64,000 nucleotides of DNA. Source: Duganella sp. Root336D2. GTDB lineage: Bacteria; Pseudomonadota; Gammaproteobacteria; Burkholderiales; Burkholderiaceae_D. Under the pieces are notes generated by a model that searched no databases, was not told the origin of the DNA, and was given only the letters and a program-made list of their open reading frames with translations. How positions within the stretch are numbered: the first letter of the stretch is position 1; every line of letters starts with the position of its first letter. Shown piece after piece: positions 8,597-17,501 of this stretch. The DNA lies in assembly GCF_001425005.1 (NCBI RefSeq), contig NZ_LMDB01000022.1:311264-375263 (forward strand), read 5' to 3'. A program made the translations under genes and the position numbers.

Positions 8597-9499
8597 TCAG
8601 TGTGAAGTCTTCGGCCCATGGGCCAGCGCGCAGGATGCGACGCCGCCCACCAGCAGTAATATTGCCATTACCTCGACGATGGCTGGCCAGCGCTCTTCCC
8701 ATAAAAATCCGTAAAGGGCGGCAAACAAGGTTTCGAAGACGATCATCTGGCCGGTCAGGGTGAGCGGCAAGGCGCGGCTGGCGTAGTTCCAGAAGCCGTT
8801 GCCGGTGATCGAGCAAAGAAGGGCGACACTGGTCACTACCGCAGCGAAGTACAGCCATTCGGGCGTGCTGTGTTGCGGCGCTCCGCATGACAGCGCCGGT
8901 ACCGCCAAAAGCAACGCTTCGGCGCCGGTGACCAGGCCGGTAAGCATACTCCATTCATGCGCTGTGACGGCCTTGAGGCGGGCCAGCCATCGGCTGTTGC
9001 CGACTGCATAGGCGGTCCAGGAGGCGAGGGCGCCGCTCGCATACAGCACGCCCGCGAGCGAGCCGGATTGCATGTGTTGCCAGCTTATGCAAAACAGGCC
9101 GGCGCTACTGAGGACAATTGACGGCAGCAGGCGTGGCAAAGGAATGGCGCCGGCATCGCGGCTGCCGACCAGGGTTATTACCACCGGCAGCAAGCCGATC
9201 ACGATAGATGCCGTGGCGATGCCACCGGTCTGCACCGCCTTTGCCAGGAAAAAGTAGTACATGATGTTGCCGGTAAAACTGAGCCAGGCCAGCGCCTTCC
9301 ATTCGCGCCACGCCAGCATGGCGAACAGGCGGCGCCAGGAGCGCGCAACCAGGATGGCGGCGATCAGACCATATGCCAGGTAGCGGCCTGCAGAGAGCTG
9401 GATCGGCGTGAAGCCGCGCGTCAGCTCAGGTGCGAGGAATACCAGTCCCCAGAATGCGCCGGCGATGATGCCGGCAATAATACCAAGTGAAATATTCAA
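8597..9499 (-). CDS. EamA/DMT-superfamily transporter
   Basis: Drug/metabolite-type transporter of about 300 residues, ten hydrophobic helices in two EamA repeats (about 5-140 and 150-290). The preferred start is the TTG at 9499-9497 because GGGAGGTGG lies just upstream and the product then begins directly with the first helix (NISLGIIAGIIAGAFWG). An ATG at 9523 adds eight residues but has no good ribosome binding site. The substrate is unknown; members export amino acids, sugars or metabolites. It follows the AraC-type regulator gene on the same strand, which may control it. Confidence 0.85.
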   Translation of the reverse strand: MNISLGIIAGIIAGAFWGLVFLAPELTRGFTPIQLSAGRYLAYGLIAAILVARSWRRLFAMLAWREWKALAWLSFTGNIMYYFFLAKAVQTGGIATASIVIGLLPVVITLVGSRDAGAIPLPRLLPSIVLSSAGLFCISWQHMQSGSLAGVLYASGALASWTAYAVGNSRWLARLKAVTAHEWSMLTGLVTGAEALLLAVPALSCGAPQHSTPEWLYFAAVVTSVALLCSITGNGFWNYASRALPLTLTGQMIVFETLFAALYGFLWEERWPAIVEVMAILLLVGGVASCALAHGPKTSH

Positions 9500-9558
9500 C
9501 GTCCACCTCCCAAATAGGGACATGGTGGATGCTGCGCGCCGTAAGGTCTTGGCGCAGC

Positions 9559-10323
9559 CTACTGTATTTTTGTGCCAGGCTCCTGTCCCCGGCGGCGATA
9601 GGCCGCCGGCGTGGTGCCCAGCTGGATGCGCATGGCGCGGGTGAGGGCGCTCTGGTCCCCGAAGCCGGTACACTGGGCGACATCGGCAATCGGCTGGCAG
9701 GTATGGCGCAGCAGTTCGCAGGCGCGATTGAGGCGCCGCGAGAGAAGCCAGGCACGTGGGCTTGTATTCAGCTCGTCCTGGAACAGCGCATGCAGGCGGC
9801 TCACGCTCATGCGCGCAAACTGCGCCATCGATTCCGTCGTCCAGGGCAATGCGGGATTGGCTTCCGCATGTGCCAGCAGGGCGGCCAGGCGCGATTGCGG
9901 GCGTGGCTGCTCCAGCATGAGGGCGTCCAGCAGCAGCGGCAGCCAGCCCTGGAGCAGCGATGGCGGTGCCGCGCGGCCAGCGATTGAAAGGTGCATGAAT
10001 TCGACCAGCTTGCGCGCAGCAGGGCTGATGTCGGTGAAGGGCCTATCGGCAATGCGTTCCCAGACCGGGTGGCCTATTGCAGCCTGGTCGACGTCCACGA
10101 CCAGCGAGTGGTTTTCAACGATGCTGTGCTGCGCATGCCATGCGCCCGCCACGACCACCGCGCCTTTCAAGGGATTAAGCCTGTCGCCCTTGCCCTCAAT
10201 GTCGAGCTGCACTTCGCCGGACAGCGGCAACACCAGCTGGGCGAAGGTGTGCTGGTCCGCCGCCCATCGCTCGCTGTAGCTGCGGATGTCGATGTCGACC
10301 AAAGTGGGATGGGTGATAGGCAC
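9559..10323 (-). CDS. AraC-family transcriptional regulator
   Basis: A regulator of 254 residues. The N-terminal cupin-like sensor region includes LVLPLSGEVQLDIEGKG and VVAGAWHAQHSI. The C-terminus has two helix-turn-helix motifs (SMAQFARMSVSRLHALFQDEL and IADVAQCTGFGDQSALTRAMR), ending in the TPAAYRRR signature. The GTG at 10323 is chosen; longer versions would run into the divergent CBM9-like gene. It sits at the edge of the mannoside locus and shares a control region with the divergent gene at 10457, so it may regulate that gene, the receptor, or the transporter downstream of itself. Confidence 0.85.
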   Translation of the reverse strand: MPITHPTLVDIDIRSYSERWAADQHTFAQLVLPLSGEVQLDIEGKGDRLNPLKGAVVVAGAWHAQHSIVENHSLVVDVDQAAIGHPVWERIADRPFTDISPAARKLVEFMHLSIAGRAAPPSLLQGWLPLLLDALMLEQPRPQSRLAALLAHAEANPALPWTTESMAQFARMSVSRLHALFQDELNTSPRAWLLSRRLNRACELLRHTCQPIADVAQCTGFGDQSALTRAMRIQLGTTPAAYRRRGQEPGTKIQ

Positions 10324-10355
10324 GGTAGAAGCTGTGGTGCGGGATGGAGGCCACA

Positions 10356-10376
10356 GTTTACTAAAGTTCACTAAAT
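10356..10376. promoter_or_regulatory. Putative operator, copy 1 (GTTTACT-N7-ACTAAAT)
   Basis: GTTTACT at 10356 and ACTAAAT at 10370 are separated by 7 bp. The same bases can be read as two direct 10-bp repeats, GTTTACTAAA and GTTCACTAAA. The block is flanked by a GGCCAC (10349) / GTGGCC (10378) inverted pair. It lies between the divergent AraC gene and CBM9-like gene. The architecture recurs at 11276 and 17301. Confidence 0.5.
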
Positions 10377-10456
10377 AGTGGCCGAATTTCGCGAGGCCGG
10401 TTGAACAGGTCCTGTCTCCTTGATATAAGTTTTGAACATCCAGGGAGGGTATGTCG

Positions 10457-11221
10457 ATGAAGGCATTTGCATTCGTAACAGGGGCCATGCTGGCTGGCTG
10501 CATTCCCGCCGCGGCACAAGACTCCGCACCGCTCGCCTATGAATGCCAGCGGGCTGCGGGGGCCATCCGTATCGACGGAAAGCTGGACGACCCGGCATGG
10601 CAGGACGCGCCGTGGACCGCCGATTTCGTCGACATCGAGGGCGGCAGCAAGCCACGGCCTAAATTCCGCACGCGCGTAAAAATGCTGTGGGACGACCAAT
10701 ACCTCTACATCGCTGCCGAACTGGAGGAACCCGAAGTGACGGCCACGCGGACCCGGCGCGATTCCGTGATCTTCAAGGACAATGATTTCGAGGTCTTCAT
10801 CAAGCCGCTGCCGGACACCAAAAGCTATTACGAATTCGAGATCAATGCCTTCAACACCGGCTGGGACCTGTTCCTGCCCAAACCCTACAACGAAGACGGC
10901 CAGCCGGATAATAGCTGGGACATCGAGGGCCTGCAGACCGCCATCGCGGTACAGGGAAGCTTGAACCAGCCCGGCGACAAGGACCGCGGCTGGACGGTGG
11001 AAATCGCCTACCCCCTGAACGCCTTCGCCTCGCGCCAGGCCGTCCCGCATCCCAGGCAGGGCAGCACCTGGCGCATCAACTTCAGCCGCGTCGAATGGAC
11101 CGCCGGCCAGCCGAAGGAAGACAACTGGGTGTGGTCGCCGCAAGGCCTGATCGACATGCACGTGCCAGGCCGCTGGGGTTACCTGCATTTCTCCGAAAAT
11201 ACTTCCACACTAAACAAATAG
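10457..11221 (+). CDS. Secreted carbohydrate-binding family 9-like protein
   Basis: A protein of 254 residues. It starts with a signal sequence whose LAGC (Cys14) is a good lipobox, so it may be an outer-membrane lipoprotein; cleavage after PAAAQ is the alternative. The body matches CBM9-like domains: IRIDGKLDDPAWQDAPW, VKMLWDDQYLYIAAELEEP, NDFEVFIKP, YYEFEINAFNTGWDL, RGWTVEIAYPLNAF, WRINFSRVEW. The ATG at 10457 fits GGGAGG at 10443-10448 better than the ATG at 10451. It probably binds reducing ends or loose glycan at the surface. It is first in the plus-strand carbohydrate locus and is followed by the receptor. Confidence 0.85.
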   Translation: MKAFAFVTGAMLAGCIPAAAQDSAPLAYECQRAAGAIRIDGKLDDPAWQDAPWTADFVDIEGGSKPRPKFRTRVKMLWDDQYLYIAAELEEPEVTATRTRRDSVIFKDNDFEVFIKPLPDTKSYYEFEINAFNTGWDLFLPKPYNEDGQPDNSWDIEGLQTAIAVQGSLNQPGDKDRGWTVEIAYPLNAFASRQAVPHPRQGSTWRINFSRVEWTAGQPKEDNWVWSPQGLIDMHVPGRWGYLHFSENTSTLNK

Positions 11222-11275
11222 CGGCACGTGCCACTACAGGGCGGAAAGCCACTGTCGCAAATCCGCTGCACTCTT

Positions 11276-11296
11276 GTTTACTAATCAAAACTAAAC
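11276..11296. promoter_or_regulatory. Putative operator, copy 2 (GTTTACT-N7-ACTAAAC)
   Basis: GTTTACT and ACTAAAC arms with a 7-bp spacer lie in the 250-bp region upstream of the receptor gene at 11472. A further half-site, GTTTAGTAAA, lies at 11398-11407. The rest of the 11222-11471 gap holds no gene. A TATAAA at about 11435 and AGGAG at 11461 are plausible promoter and ribosome-binding elements. Confidence 0.5.
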
Positions 11297-11471
11297 TTCA
11301 TTCAAACATTGAAAGTTTGTTGAAGTGTCATGGCCTCCTTTGTAAGAATTCTCCTGAGTGGACGCGATCCCATCGATGTGCAAACGGCATCGTCGCCGTT
11401 TAGTAAATCGATGATTCGAGGCTTGCTACCGCGATATAAAGCCCTAAAACGGGCATAACCAGGAGACACGC

Positions 11472-14400
11472 ATGACGTTCAACACCCATCTCGCTTCACG
11501 GCAGCGCGGCTGCCGCGCTACGCCCATCGCCATGGCGGTGAGCGTGGCACTGCTTTCCCTTGCAAGCGCCCAGGCGCAAACCGCGTCCACCGACCCGAAT
11601 ACCGTGGTCGTCACCGGTTACCGCTATGCGATCGAGAAGAGCCTCGACCAGAAGCGCGACGCCAATTCGATCGTGGAAGTGATCACCGCCGAAGATATCG
11701 GCAAATTCCCGGACAAGAACGTGGCGGATGCGCTGCAGCGCGTACCGGGCGTGGTGGTGACCCGCAGCGGCGGCGAGGGCAAGAACGTCAGCGTGCGCGG
11801 CCTGTCGTCGGAACTGACCCTGACCCAGTTGAACGGCAACTACATCGCCACTGCCGAATCCAATGGCGATCCATCGCGTTCGTTCAACTACACGATGCTG
11901 CCGTCGAACATGCTGTCCAGCGCAGAGCTGTTCAAGACTCCGGAAGCGCGCATCGACGAAGGCGGCGTTGGCGGCACCGTAATCCTGCATACCCGCCGTC
12001 CACTGGAAGTGAAATCGGGCTCCGGCTTCGTTTCAGCGGATGGCACCTGGGCCGATACCACAAAGAAGACCGACGGCCAGTTCTCCGGCCAGTATGCCTG
12101 GCACGATGAGGACAACCGTTTTGGCATCCTGGTCGGCCTGACCAGGCAGAAGCGCACCACCCGCACCATGGGCGCCAGCACCGAGAACTGGCAGTGGTAT
12201 GGCGACGATTACGATGCCCATCCGGCCACCGACGTCAATGGCAAGCCATCGGAGCTGAGTTCCTACTGGTGGGGCCAGTCGGGCTTCTACGACCAGGGCG
12301 GCAAGTACTACACCAACTTCATGATGCCGACTTCGGTCAACCTGAACGTGAAGAGCGAGGAGCGGGAACGCAAGGGCGGCCAGATGACCCTGCAATTCAA
12401 GCCGGTGCGCAACCTGACGCTGACAGCCAACTACTTCCGCTTCAACCTGTCGCAGAACTCGCAGACCAATATCCTGAAAGTCCCTGAGTGGAACCTGGCG
12501 CGCTACAACGGCGACGGCAACTGGCCGGGCGGCCGCATGCTCGACGGCCTGACCTTCGACCGCAGCGGCACCCTGGTGACCGGCGCCCAGTACAGCGCCC
12601 ATGCCGGCAAGGCCTACTACTGCAGCGAAGCGCAAGCCGCGGCAGCCGGCAAGCAGCCTGGCGGCTGGGGGCCGGATGATTGCACCATCCCGACGCCGCA
12701 GATCACCGGCAGCTACAACCAGGAAAAATCGCTGTCGCAGACCGCCGACTTTGAAGCCGAATGGCGCGGCCAGTCGCTGGACGGCATCTTCAAGTTCGGC
12801 CGCACCTGGGCCAGCGGCGGACCGAAAATGCAGATGACGATGCCGATCAAACCGCGCGTGCAGAATGCCGACGGCAGCTGGACCCTCGGCAACTACGCAA
12901 GCTCCTGGAACACGGTCGGCACGCCGGCCATGGTGTTCTCGCCGGAGCTGATGGCCAACCTGGGAAAAGGCATCGGTGAGATCGACCTCGGTTCCACCTC
13001 GTCGTCATGGACCAGGAACAGCACCCAGCAGAAGTATGCCCAGGCCGACATGACATGGCGCACCGAGAGCACCTGGCTCGACTCGCTGCAATTCGGCGCC
13101 AAATACCGTGATGGCGGCACCCACCGCGCCACCGGCAACAACTACTGGGTTTGCAAAGGCGCCGACCCGTCCGACTACGACAAGCGCTACCAGGCAGGCT
13201 GCGATCCGACCGCGAACAAATTCCTGCCGCAGTTCCTGTACGGCGGTTCGCTGGGCAACCTGGCAGGCGGTATCAATGCCAGCGCCTTCCCGGCGATCAA
13301 TTACCCGGCCTACATCTCCTTCCTGAACCAGTCGTACGGGACGATGCAGACTCGTAACGAAGATAATTTCGTCTACAACGTCGACGAGAAGATCAGCTCG
13401 GCCTACCTGCAGGCTAACGTGAAGACCGAGCGCCTGCGCGGCAACGTCGGCATGCGCTTTGTGCGCACCAGGCAGCATGCCGATTCGACCGACCAGGTGG
13501 AGAGCTACAACGACTACTTCTTCAACGGCGCCAATGGCAGCCCGGCACCGTGCCTGGCAGGCGGCCTGCCGGCTGCGGGCGCACCAGCGGGCTCGGGTTG
13601 CACCAGTGGCTTCACCCGCCTGCCTGACAGCATTGCACGCGATTCGTCGTTCGTGGTCAGCTCGCTCGATCGCAGCTACAACGACGTGCTGCCAAGCTTC
13701 AACCTGGCGTATGAGCTGACCAAGGACCTGCTGCTGCGCGCGGCGGCATCCAAGGTAATCTCCCGTCCAAGCTACAACGACATCGCTTCGCCAGGCGGCC
13801 TGCAGTACTACAGCCAGGAATACGTCAATGACCGTCGCCTGATCGGCGGCGGCGACCAGCAAGGCTGGTTCGGCGCCGGCAGCAACAAGCAGCTCGAGCC
13901 GTACAAGGCCAAGCAGTTCGACCTGGGCCTGGAGTGGTATTTCCATCGCGGCTCCGTGCTCGGCATCGACTTGTTCCGCAAGAATGTCAGCAACTTCGCC
14001 GTTCCCGTGGTGCGCGACGTGACCATGAACGTGGGTGGGCAGAACGTGATCGTGCAACGCTACTCGACCAGCGCCGGCGGCCGTGACGGCGTATCGAAGG
14101 GCGTTGAGCTGTACGCGCAGCATACGCTGGACATGGGCCTCGGCTTCCAGTTCAACTACACCTACAACAAGACCAACCAGGCGGATATCACGATGGCGGA
14201 CGGCACCAAGATCGGCGAATCCCCGCTGGTCGGCAGCGCCAAAAACCAGATGAACCTGACAGTGTTCTACGAAACCGACAAGTTCCTGGCGCGCGCTTCG
14301 TACAACCGTCGCGGCGAAGTGGTGGATGGACTGGTCAACGGCCTGAACGTGTATGAGGAGCCGTATTACCAGGTCGACTTGAACGTGGCCTACAACATCA

Positions 14401-14546
14401 CCAAGGAGCTGAGCCTGACTGCTTCGGTGCTGAACCTGACCAAGGAGGAAACGCGCTCCCACCTGGGCAACGACACCAAGGATCGCTTCTACTCCAATGG
14501 CTATGCCGGCCGCATTGCCTACTTTGGCTTGAACTACAAGTTCTGA
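11472..14546 (+). CDS. TonB-dependent receptor of the carbohydrate (TonB-Xanth-Caul) type
   Basis: Outer-membrane receptor of 1024 residues with an extended N-terminus, a signal peptide ending ...ASAQAQ, the TonB-box-like VVVTGYR, and the plug (SIVEVITAEDIGKFPDKNVADALQRVPGV, NVSVRGLSSELTLTQLNG). The barrel ends IAYFGLNYKF with the terminal phenylalanine. The FPDKNVADALQRVPGV run is characteristic of receptors linked to polysaccharide loci in Xanthomonas and Caulobacter. AGGAG precedes the ATG. It is placed between the CBM9-like protein and the beta-mannosidase, so it most likely imports mannose-containing oligosaccharides. A terminator follows. Confidence 0.95.
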   Translation: MTFNTHLASRQRGCRATPIAMAVSVALLSLASAQAQTASTDPNTVVVTGYRYAIEKSLDQKRDANSIVEVITAEDIGKFPDKNVADALQRVPGVVVTRSGGEGKNVSVRGLSSELTLTQLNGNYIATAESNGDPSRSFNYTMLPSNMLSSAELFKTPEARIDEGGVGGTVILHTRRPLEVKSGSGFVSADGTWADTTKKTDGQFSGQYAWHDEDNRFGILVGLTRQKRTTRTMGASTENWQWYGDDYDAHPATDVNGKPSELSSYWWGQSGFYDQGGKYYTNFMMPTSVNLNVKSEERERKGGQMTLQFKPVRNLTLTANYFRFNLSQNSQTNILKVPEWNLARYNGDGNWPGGRMLDGLTFDRSGTLVTGAQYSAHAGKAYYCSEAQAAAAGKQPGGWGPDDCTIPTPQITGSYNQEKSLSQTADFEAEWRGQSLDGIFKFGRTWASGGPKMQMTMPIKPRVQNADGSWTLGNYASSWNTVGTPAMVFSPELMANLGKGIGEIDLGSTSSSWTRNSTQQKYAQADMTWRTESTWLDSLQFGAKYRDGGTHRATGNNYWVCKGADPSDYDKRYQAGCDPTANKFLPQFLYGGSLGNLAGGINASAFPAINYPAYISFLNQSYGTMQTRNEDNFVYNVDEKISSAYLQANVKTERLRGNVGMRFVRTRQHADSTDQVESYNDYFFNGANGSPAPCLAGGLPAAGAPAGSGCTSGFTRLPDSIARDSSFVVSSLDRSYNDVLPSFNLAYELTKDLLLRAAASKVISRPSYNDIASPGGLQYYSQEYVNDRRLIGGGDQQGWFGAGSNKQLEPYKAKQFDLGLEWYFHRGSVLGIDLFRKNVSNFAVPVVRDVTMNVGGQNVIVQRYSTSAGGRDGVSKGVELYAQHTLDMGLGFQFNYTYNKTNQADITMADGTKIGESPLVGSAKNQMNLTVFYETDKFLARASYNRRGEVVDGLVNGLNVYEEPYYQVDLNVAYNITKELSLTASVLNLTKEETRSHLGNDTKDRFYSNGYAGRIAYFGLNYKF

Positions 14547-14559
14547 TGCTTCCCTCCTT

Positions 14560-14592
14560 CCTCCCCGCGCTTCGCGGCAGGGGAGGTTTTTT
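14560..14592 (+). terminator. Intrinsic terminator after the TonB-dependent receptor
   Basis: CCTCCCC (14560) pairs with GGGGAGG (14580-14586) around a GC-rich loop, followed by six T. It separates receptor transcription from the GH2 gene. Confidence 0.85.
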
Positions 14593-14660
14593 CCTGTTTT
14601 GGGTGCCGCAATGAACCAGCACAACCGAATCAGCAAGCTTGCAATCGTTGGCGCGATGCC

Positions 14661-17309
14661 ATGAGCACGCACCTGTACTGGCGCTCCCTGGCGGCCCTGC
14701 TGCTGGGCCTCTGCCTTACGGTGGTGGCAGCGGTCGCGTCGGCGGCTACGCCGGTCCGCACCGTCATCGGCGATAGCTGGAGCTTCCGCCTCCTGCCCGG
14801 CAACACGCAGCTCGCCGCGCATCCCGAAGCCTTGCCTTGGCATTCTGCAAAGGTGCCGGGAACGGTGCACAGCGACCTGTTCGCCCGCAAGCTGATCCCT
14901 GATCCGTACGTCGGCGCCCCGGAGGCCGGTTTGCAATGGATCGGCCTCGCCGATTGGGAGTACCGCACGCATTTCGATGCGTTGAAGCAGGCGGCGCGCA
15001 GTGACCTCGTGTTCGAGGGCCTCGATACCTTCGCCGAGGTCTGGCTGAATGGCGAGAAGCTGTTCGATGCCGACAATACCTTCCGCACCTGGCGCATTCC
15101 CGTGCAGGGCAGGCTGCGCGCAAAAGGCAATGAGCTGCGTGTGATTTTGCGCTCACCGATTACAAGGCTGCTGCCGGCTGTTCGAGCCATGCCGCGCAAG
15201 CTGGCGGGAAACTATCCTTCCCCCTTTGGCGATGAGCCGCCCGATGCGATGACCGGCAACTTCGTGCGCAAGCCCGGCTATCACTACGGCTGGGATTGGG
15301 GCCCGCGCTACGTTACTGCGGGCATATGGAAGCCGGTCGTGCTGGAAAGCTGGGATGCGGCGCGCATCGATAACCTGCAGCTGCGGCAGGATCACGTTAA
15401 TGAAGCGCGTGCCGATATTGCGGCAGTCGTTTCTGTCGATGCGGTGCGCGATGGCGCGTTTCAACTGCGCTTGTGGCAAACCGCGCCCGGCGGCAAGCGC
15501 TCGCTGGCGGCCTTACGCCGCGTCGGGCTACGCGCAGGTGGCAACCGCATTGAACTGCCGCTGCGCATCGACCGCCCGCAGCGCTGGTTCCCTAACGGCT
15601 ACGGCGCACAGCCCTTGTATCGCTTCGAGGTTGAAGTCAGCGATGGCAAGGCCGCCATTGCCAAAGCCAGCGCCCGCACCGGCTTGCGCAGCATCGCCTT
15701 ACGCCGCGAGCCGGATGACAAGGGCAGGAGCTTCTATTTCGAAGTCAACGGTATTCCAGTATTCGCCAAAGGCGCGAACAGTATTCCGTTCGATATGTTC
15801 CAGCCGCGCGTGAGCAAGGGGCAGTTGCGCCGCGTGCTTCAGTCAGCACGCGACGCCAACATGAATTTCCTGCGCAGTTGGGGCGGCGGATATTACGAGA
15901 GCGAAGACTTCTTCGATCTCGCCGATGAACTGGGGCTGATGGTATGGCAGGATTTCATGTTCGGCGGCGGCATGCCGCCGGCATATGACGACACCTTTCG
16001 CGCCAACGTGCTCGCGGAAGCCCGTGACAACGTGCGCCGGCTGCGTAACCATCCGAGTCTCGCACTTTGGTGCGGCAACAACGAGGAAGAAATCGCCTGG
16101 AAGTACTGGGGCCCCGGCAAGGAAATGATGGCAGCCGATCCCGCCTTCGCCAGCAAAGTCTGGAACGGTTACGTGCAGCTTTTCGGCACCGGCCTGCGCA
16201 AGGTCGTGGCAGAAGAGGGTGGCGGTATCGCCTACTGGGCCAGTTCGCCCAGCGACGACCTGGCCGAGGTGGCAAACACGCCGGCCAGCGGCGATATGCA
16301 CTATTGGGAAGTGTGGGGCAACCCGGCGCACCCGCCTTCGAAGTACCTGGAGATCACGCCGCGCTTCATGTCCGAGTACGGCCTGCAGGCGTGGCCGGTG
16401 CAGCGCACGATTGACGCCTTCGCCAGTCGCGGCGAGCAGGGTATTGCCTCGCCAGTCATCGAGGCGCACCAGAAATTCCTGGCCGGGAAGGGTAATGAAC
16501 GGCTGATGAAGTACGTGAACTACGAGTTTGGCGAACCGAAGGACTTTGCCAGCTTCGTCTATCTTGGCCAGGCGGCGCAGGCGGAAGGCATCGAGCTGGC
16601 GGCGCTGCACCACCGCGCCAGCCGGCCATACACAATGGGCACGCTGTATTGGCAGCTTAATGATGTCTGGCCAGGCGCCTCGTGGTCGAGCGTGGATTGG
16701 TTCGGGCGCTGGAAGGCGCTGCATTTCCACGCGCGCCGTTTCTACGCCCCGGTTGCCGTAGCCGCGCTGCGCAGCGCCGAAGGCAGGACTTCCATCAGCC
16801 TGCTCAATGACCGCACGCACGCCGTGCGCGGCGAATTACGCCTGCGGCTCATGACGCTTGATGGCACGCCGCTGCGTGAGGAGCGCAAACCGGTTGAACT
16901 GGCACCGTTGTCGGCGACGAAGCTGGCCAGCTATACCGACCTGGAATTGCTGGGTGATGCGGACCCTGCGTCAACAGTCGCCGTATTCGACCTGCAGGCG
17001 GAGGGCGAGCCCGCCTCGCGCCGAGTGGTGTACTTCAAGGCCGCGAAGGACATGGGCTGGCCCGATCCTGGCCTGAAGGCGGAGCTGCGCCGCGACGGAA
17101 GCGGCTTCACGCTTGAGCTGCGTGCCGCGAACCTCACGCGCGCCCTGTGGATCGACTTCGGCGACGCGGACGCCGAGATTGCCGATAACGCAATGACGCT
17201 GCTGCCCGGCGAACCGGTGGCCTTGCATATCGCGTCCAAAGCCAGCCTCCCGGCGCTGCGCAAGTCCTTGCGCCTGCGCTCATTGGCTGGCGAGGTGCGT
17301 GTTTACTAA
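14661..17309 (+). CDS. Glycoside hydrolase family 2 beta-mannosidase
   Basis: Secreted exo-beta-mannosidase of 882 residues. A signal peptide ends near VASAATP. The N-terminal sugar-binding jelly roll includes YHYGWDWGPRYVTAG, typical of mannosidase-type GH2. Then follow the immunoglobulin-like domain and the TIM barrel, with WCGNNEEE giving acid/base Glu475 and FMSEYG giving nucleophile Glu572. It would release terminal beta-linked mannose, as in the Man-beta-1,4-GlcNAc core of N-glycans or in mannan oligosaccharides. No clear Shine-Dalgarno precedes the ATG. The stop codon lies inside the operator-like repeat at 17301. Confidence 0.9.
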   Translation: MSTHLYWRSLAALLLGLCLTVVAAVASAATPVRTVIGDSWSFRLLPGNTQLAAHPEALPWHSAKVPGTVHSDLFARKLIPDPYVGAPEAGLQWIGLADWEYRTHFDALKQAARSDLVFEGLDTFAEVWLNGEKLFDADNTFRTWRIPVQGRLRAKGNELRVILRSPITRLLPAVRAMPRKLAGNYPSPFGDEPPDAMTGNFVRKPGYHYGWDWGPRYVTAGIWKPVVLESWDAARIDNLQLRQDHVNEARADIAAVVSVDAVRDGAFQLRLWQTAPGGKRSLAALRRVGLRAGGNRIELPLRIDRPQRWFPNGYGAQPLYRFEVEVSDGKAAIAKASARTGLRSIALRREPDDKGRSFYFEVNGIPVFAKGANSIPFDMFQPRVSKGQLRRVLQSARDANMNFLRSWGGGYYESEDFFDLADELGLMVWQDFMFGGGMPPAYDDTFRANVLAEARDNVRRLRNHPSLALWCGNNEEEIAWKYWGPGKEMMAADPAFASKVWNGYVQLFGTGLRKVVAEEGGGIAYWASSPSDDLAEVANTPASGDMHYWEVWGNPAHPPSKYLEITPRFMSEYGLQAWPVQRTIDAFASRGEQGIASPVIEAHQKFLAGKGNERLMKYVNYEFGEPKDFASFVYLGQAAQAEGIELAALHHRASRPYTMGTLYWQLNDVWPGASWSSVDWFGRWKALHFHARRFYAPVAVAALRSAEGRTSISLLNDRTHAVRGELRLRLMTLDGTPLREERKPVELAPLSATKLASYTDLELLGDADPASTVAVFDLQAEGEPASRRVVYFKAAKDMGWPDPGLKAELRRDGSGFTLELRAANLTRALWIDFGDADAEIADNAMTLLPGEPVALHIASKASLPALRKSLRLRSLAGEVRVY

Positions 17310-17321
17310 AACAAGCTAAAA
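17301..17321. promoter_or_regulatory. Putative operator, copy 3 (GTTTACT-N7-GCTAAAA)
   Basis: Same 21-bp layout as the sites at 10356 and 11276. The CTAAA cores are again 10 bp apart (17306 and 17316). It overlaps the last codons and the stop of the GH2 gene and lies 24 bp upstream of the -35 of the lacI promoter, a plausible autoregulatory site. Confidence 0.45.
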
Positions 17322-17344
17322 GATCTAATTTTTTACTGCTCTTG

Positions 17345-17374
17345 TTGACGCCTGCAAAAGGCGGCTGATATAAA
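17345..17374 (+). promoter_or_regulatory. Sigma-70-type promoter of the lacI-led operon
   Basis: TTGACG (17345-17350) and TATAAA (17369-17374) are separated by 18 bp, in the 192-bp gap before the LacI regulator. It would drive lacI, the AGE isomerase, kinase, GH92, permease and GH31 genes. Confidence 0.65.
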
Positions 17375-17501
17375 ACTTACCCATGTGCAGGCGCCCAAAC
17401 CGGCACACGCCAGGCACCTGGAAGCGCTCAAAGAGGCGTTTATTAAACTGAACATTGGAGACTCCCTTCATGCACTTGAACTCCCGCCAGGAGGTGCAGC
17501 C

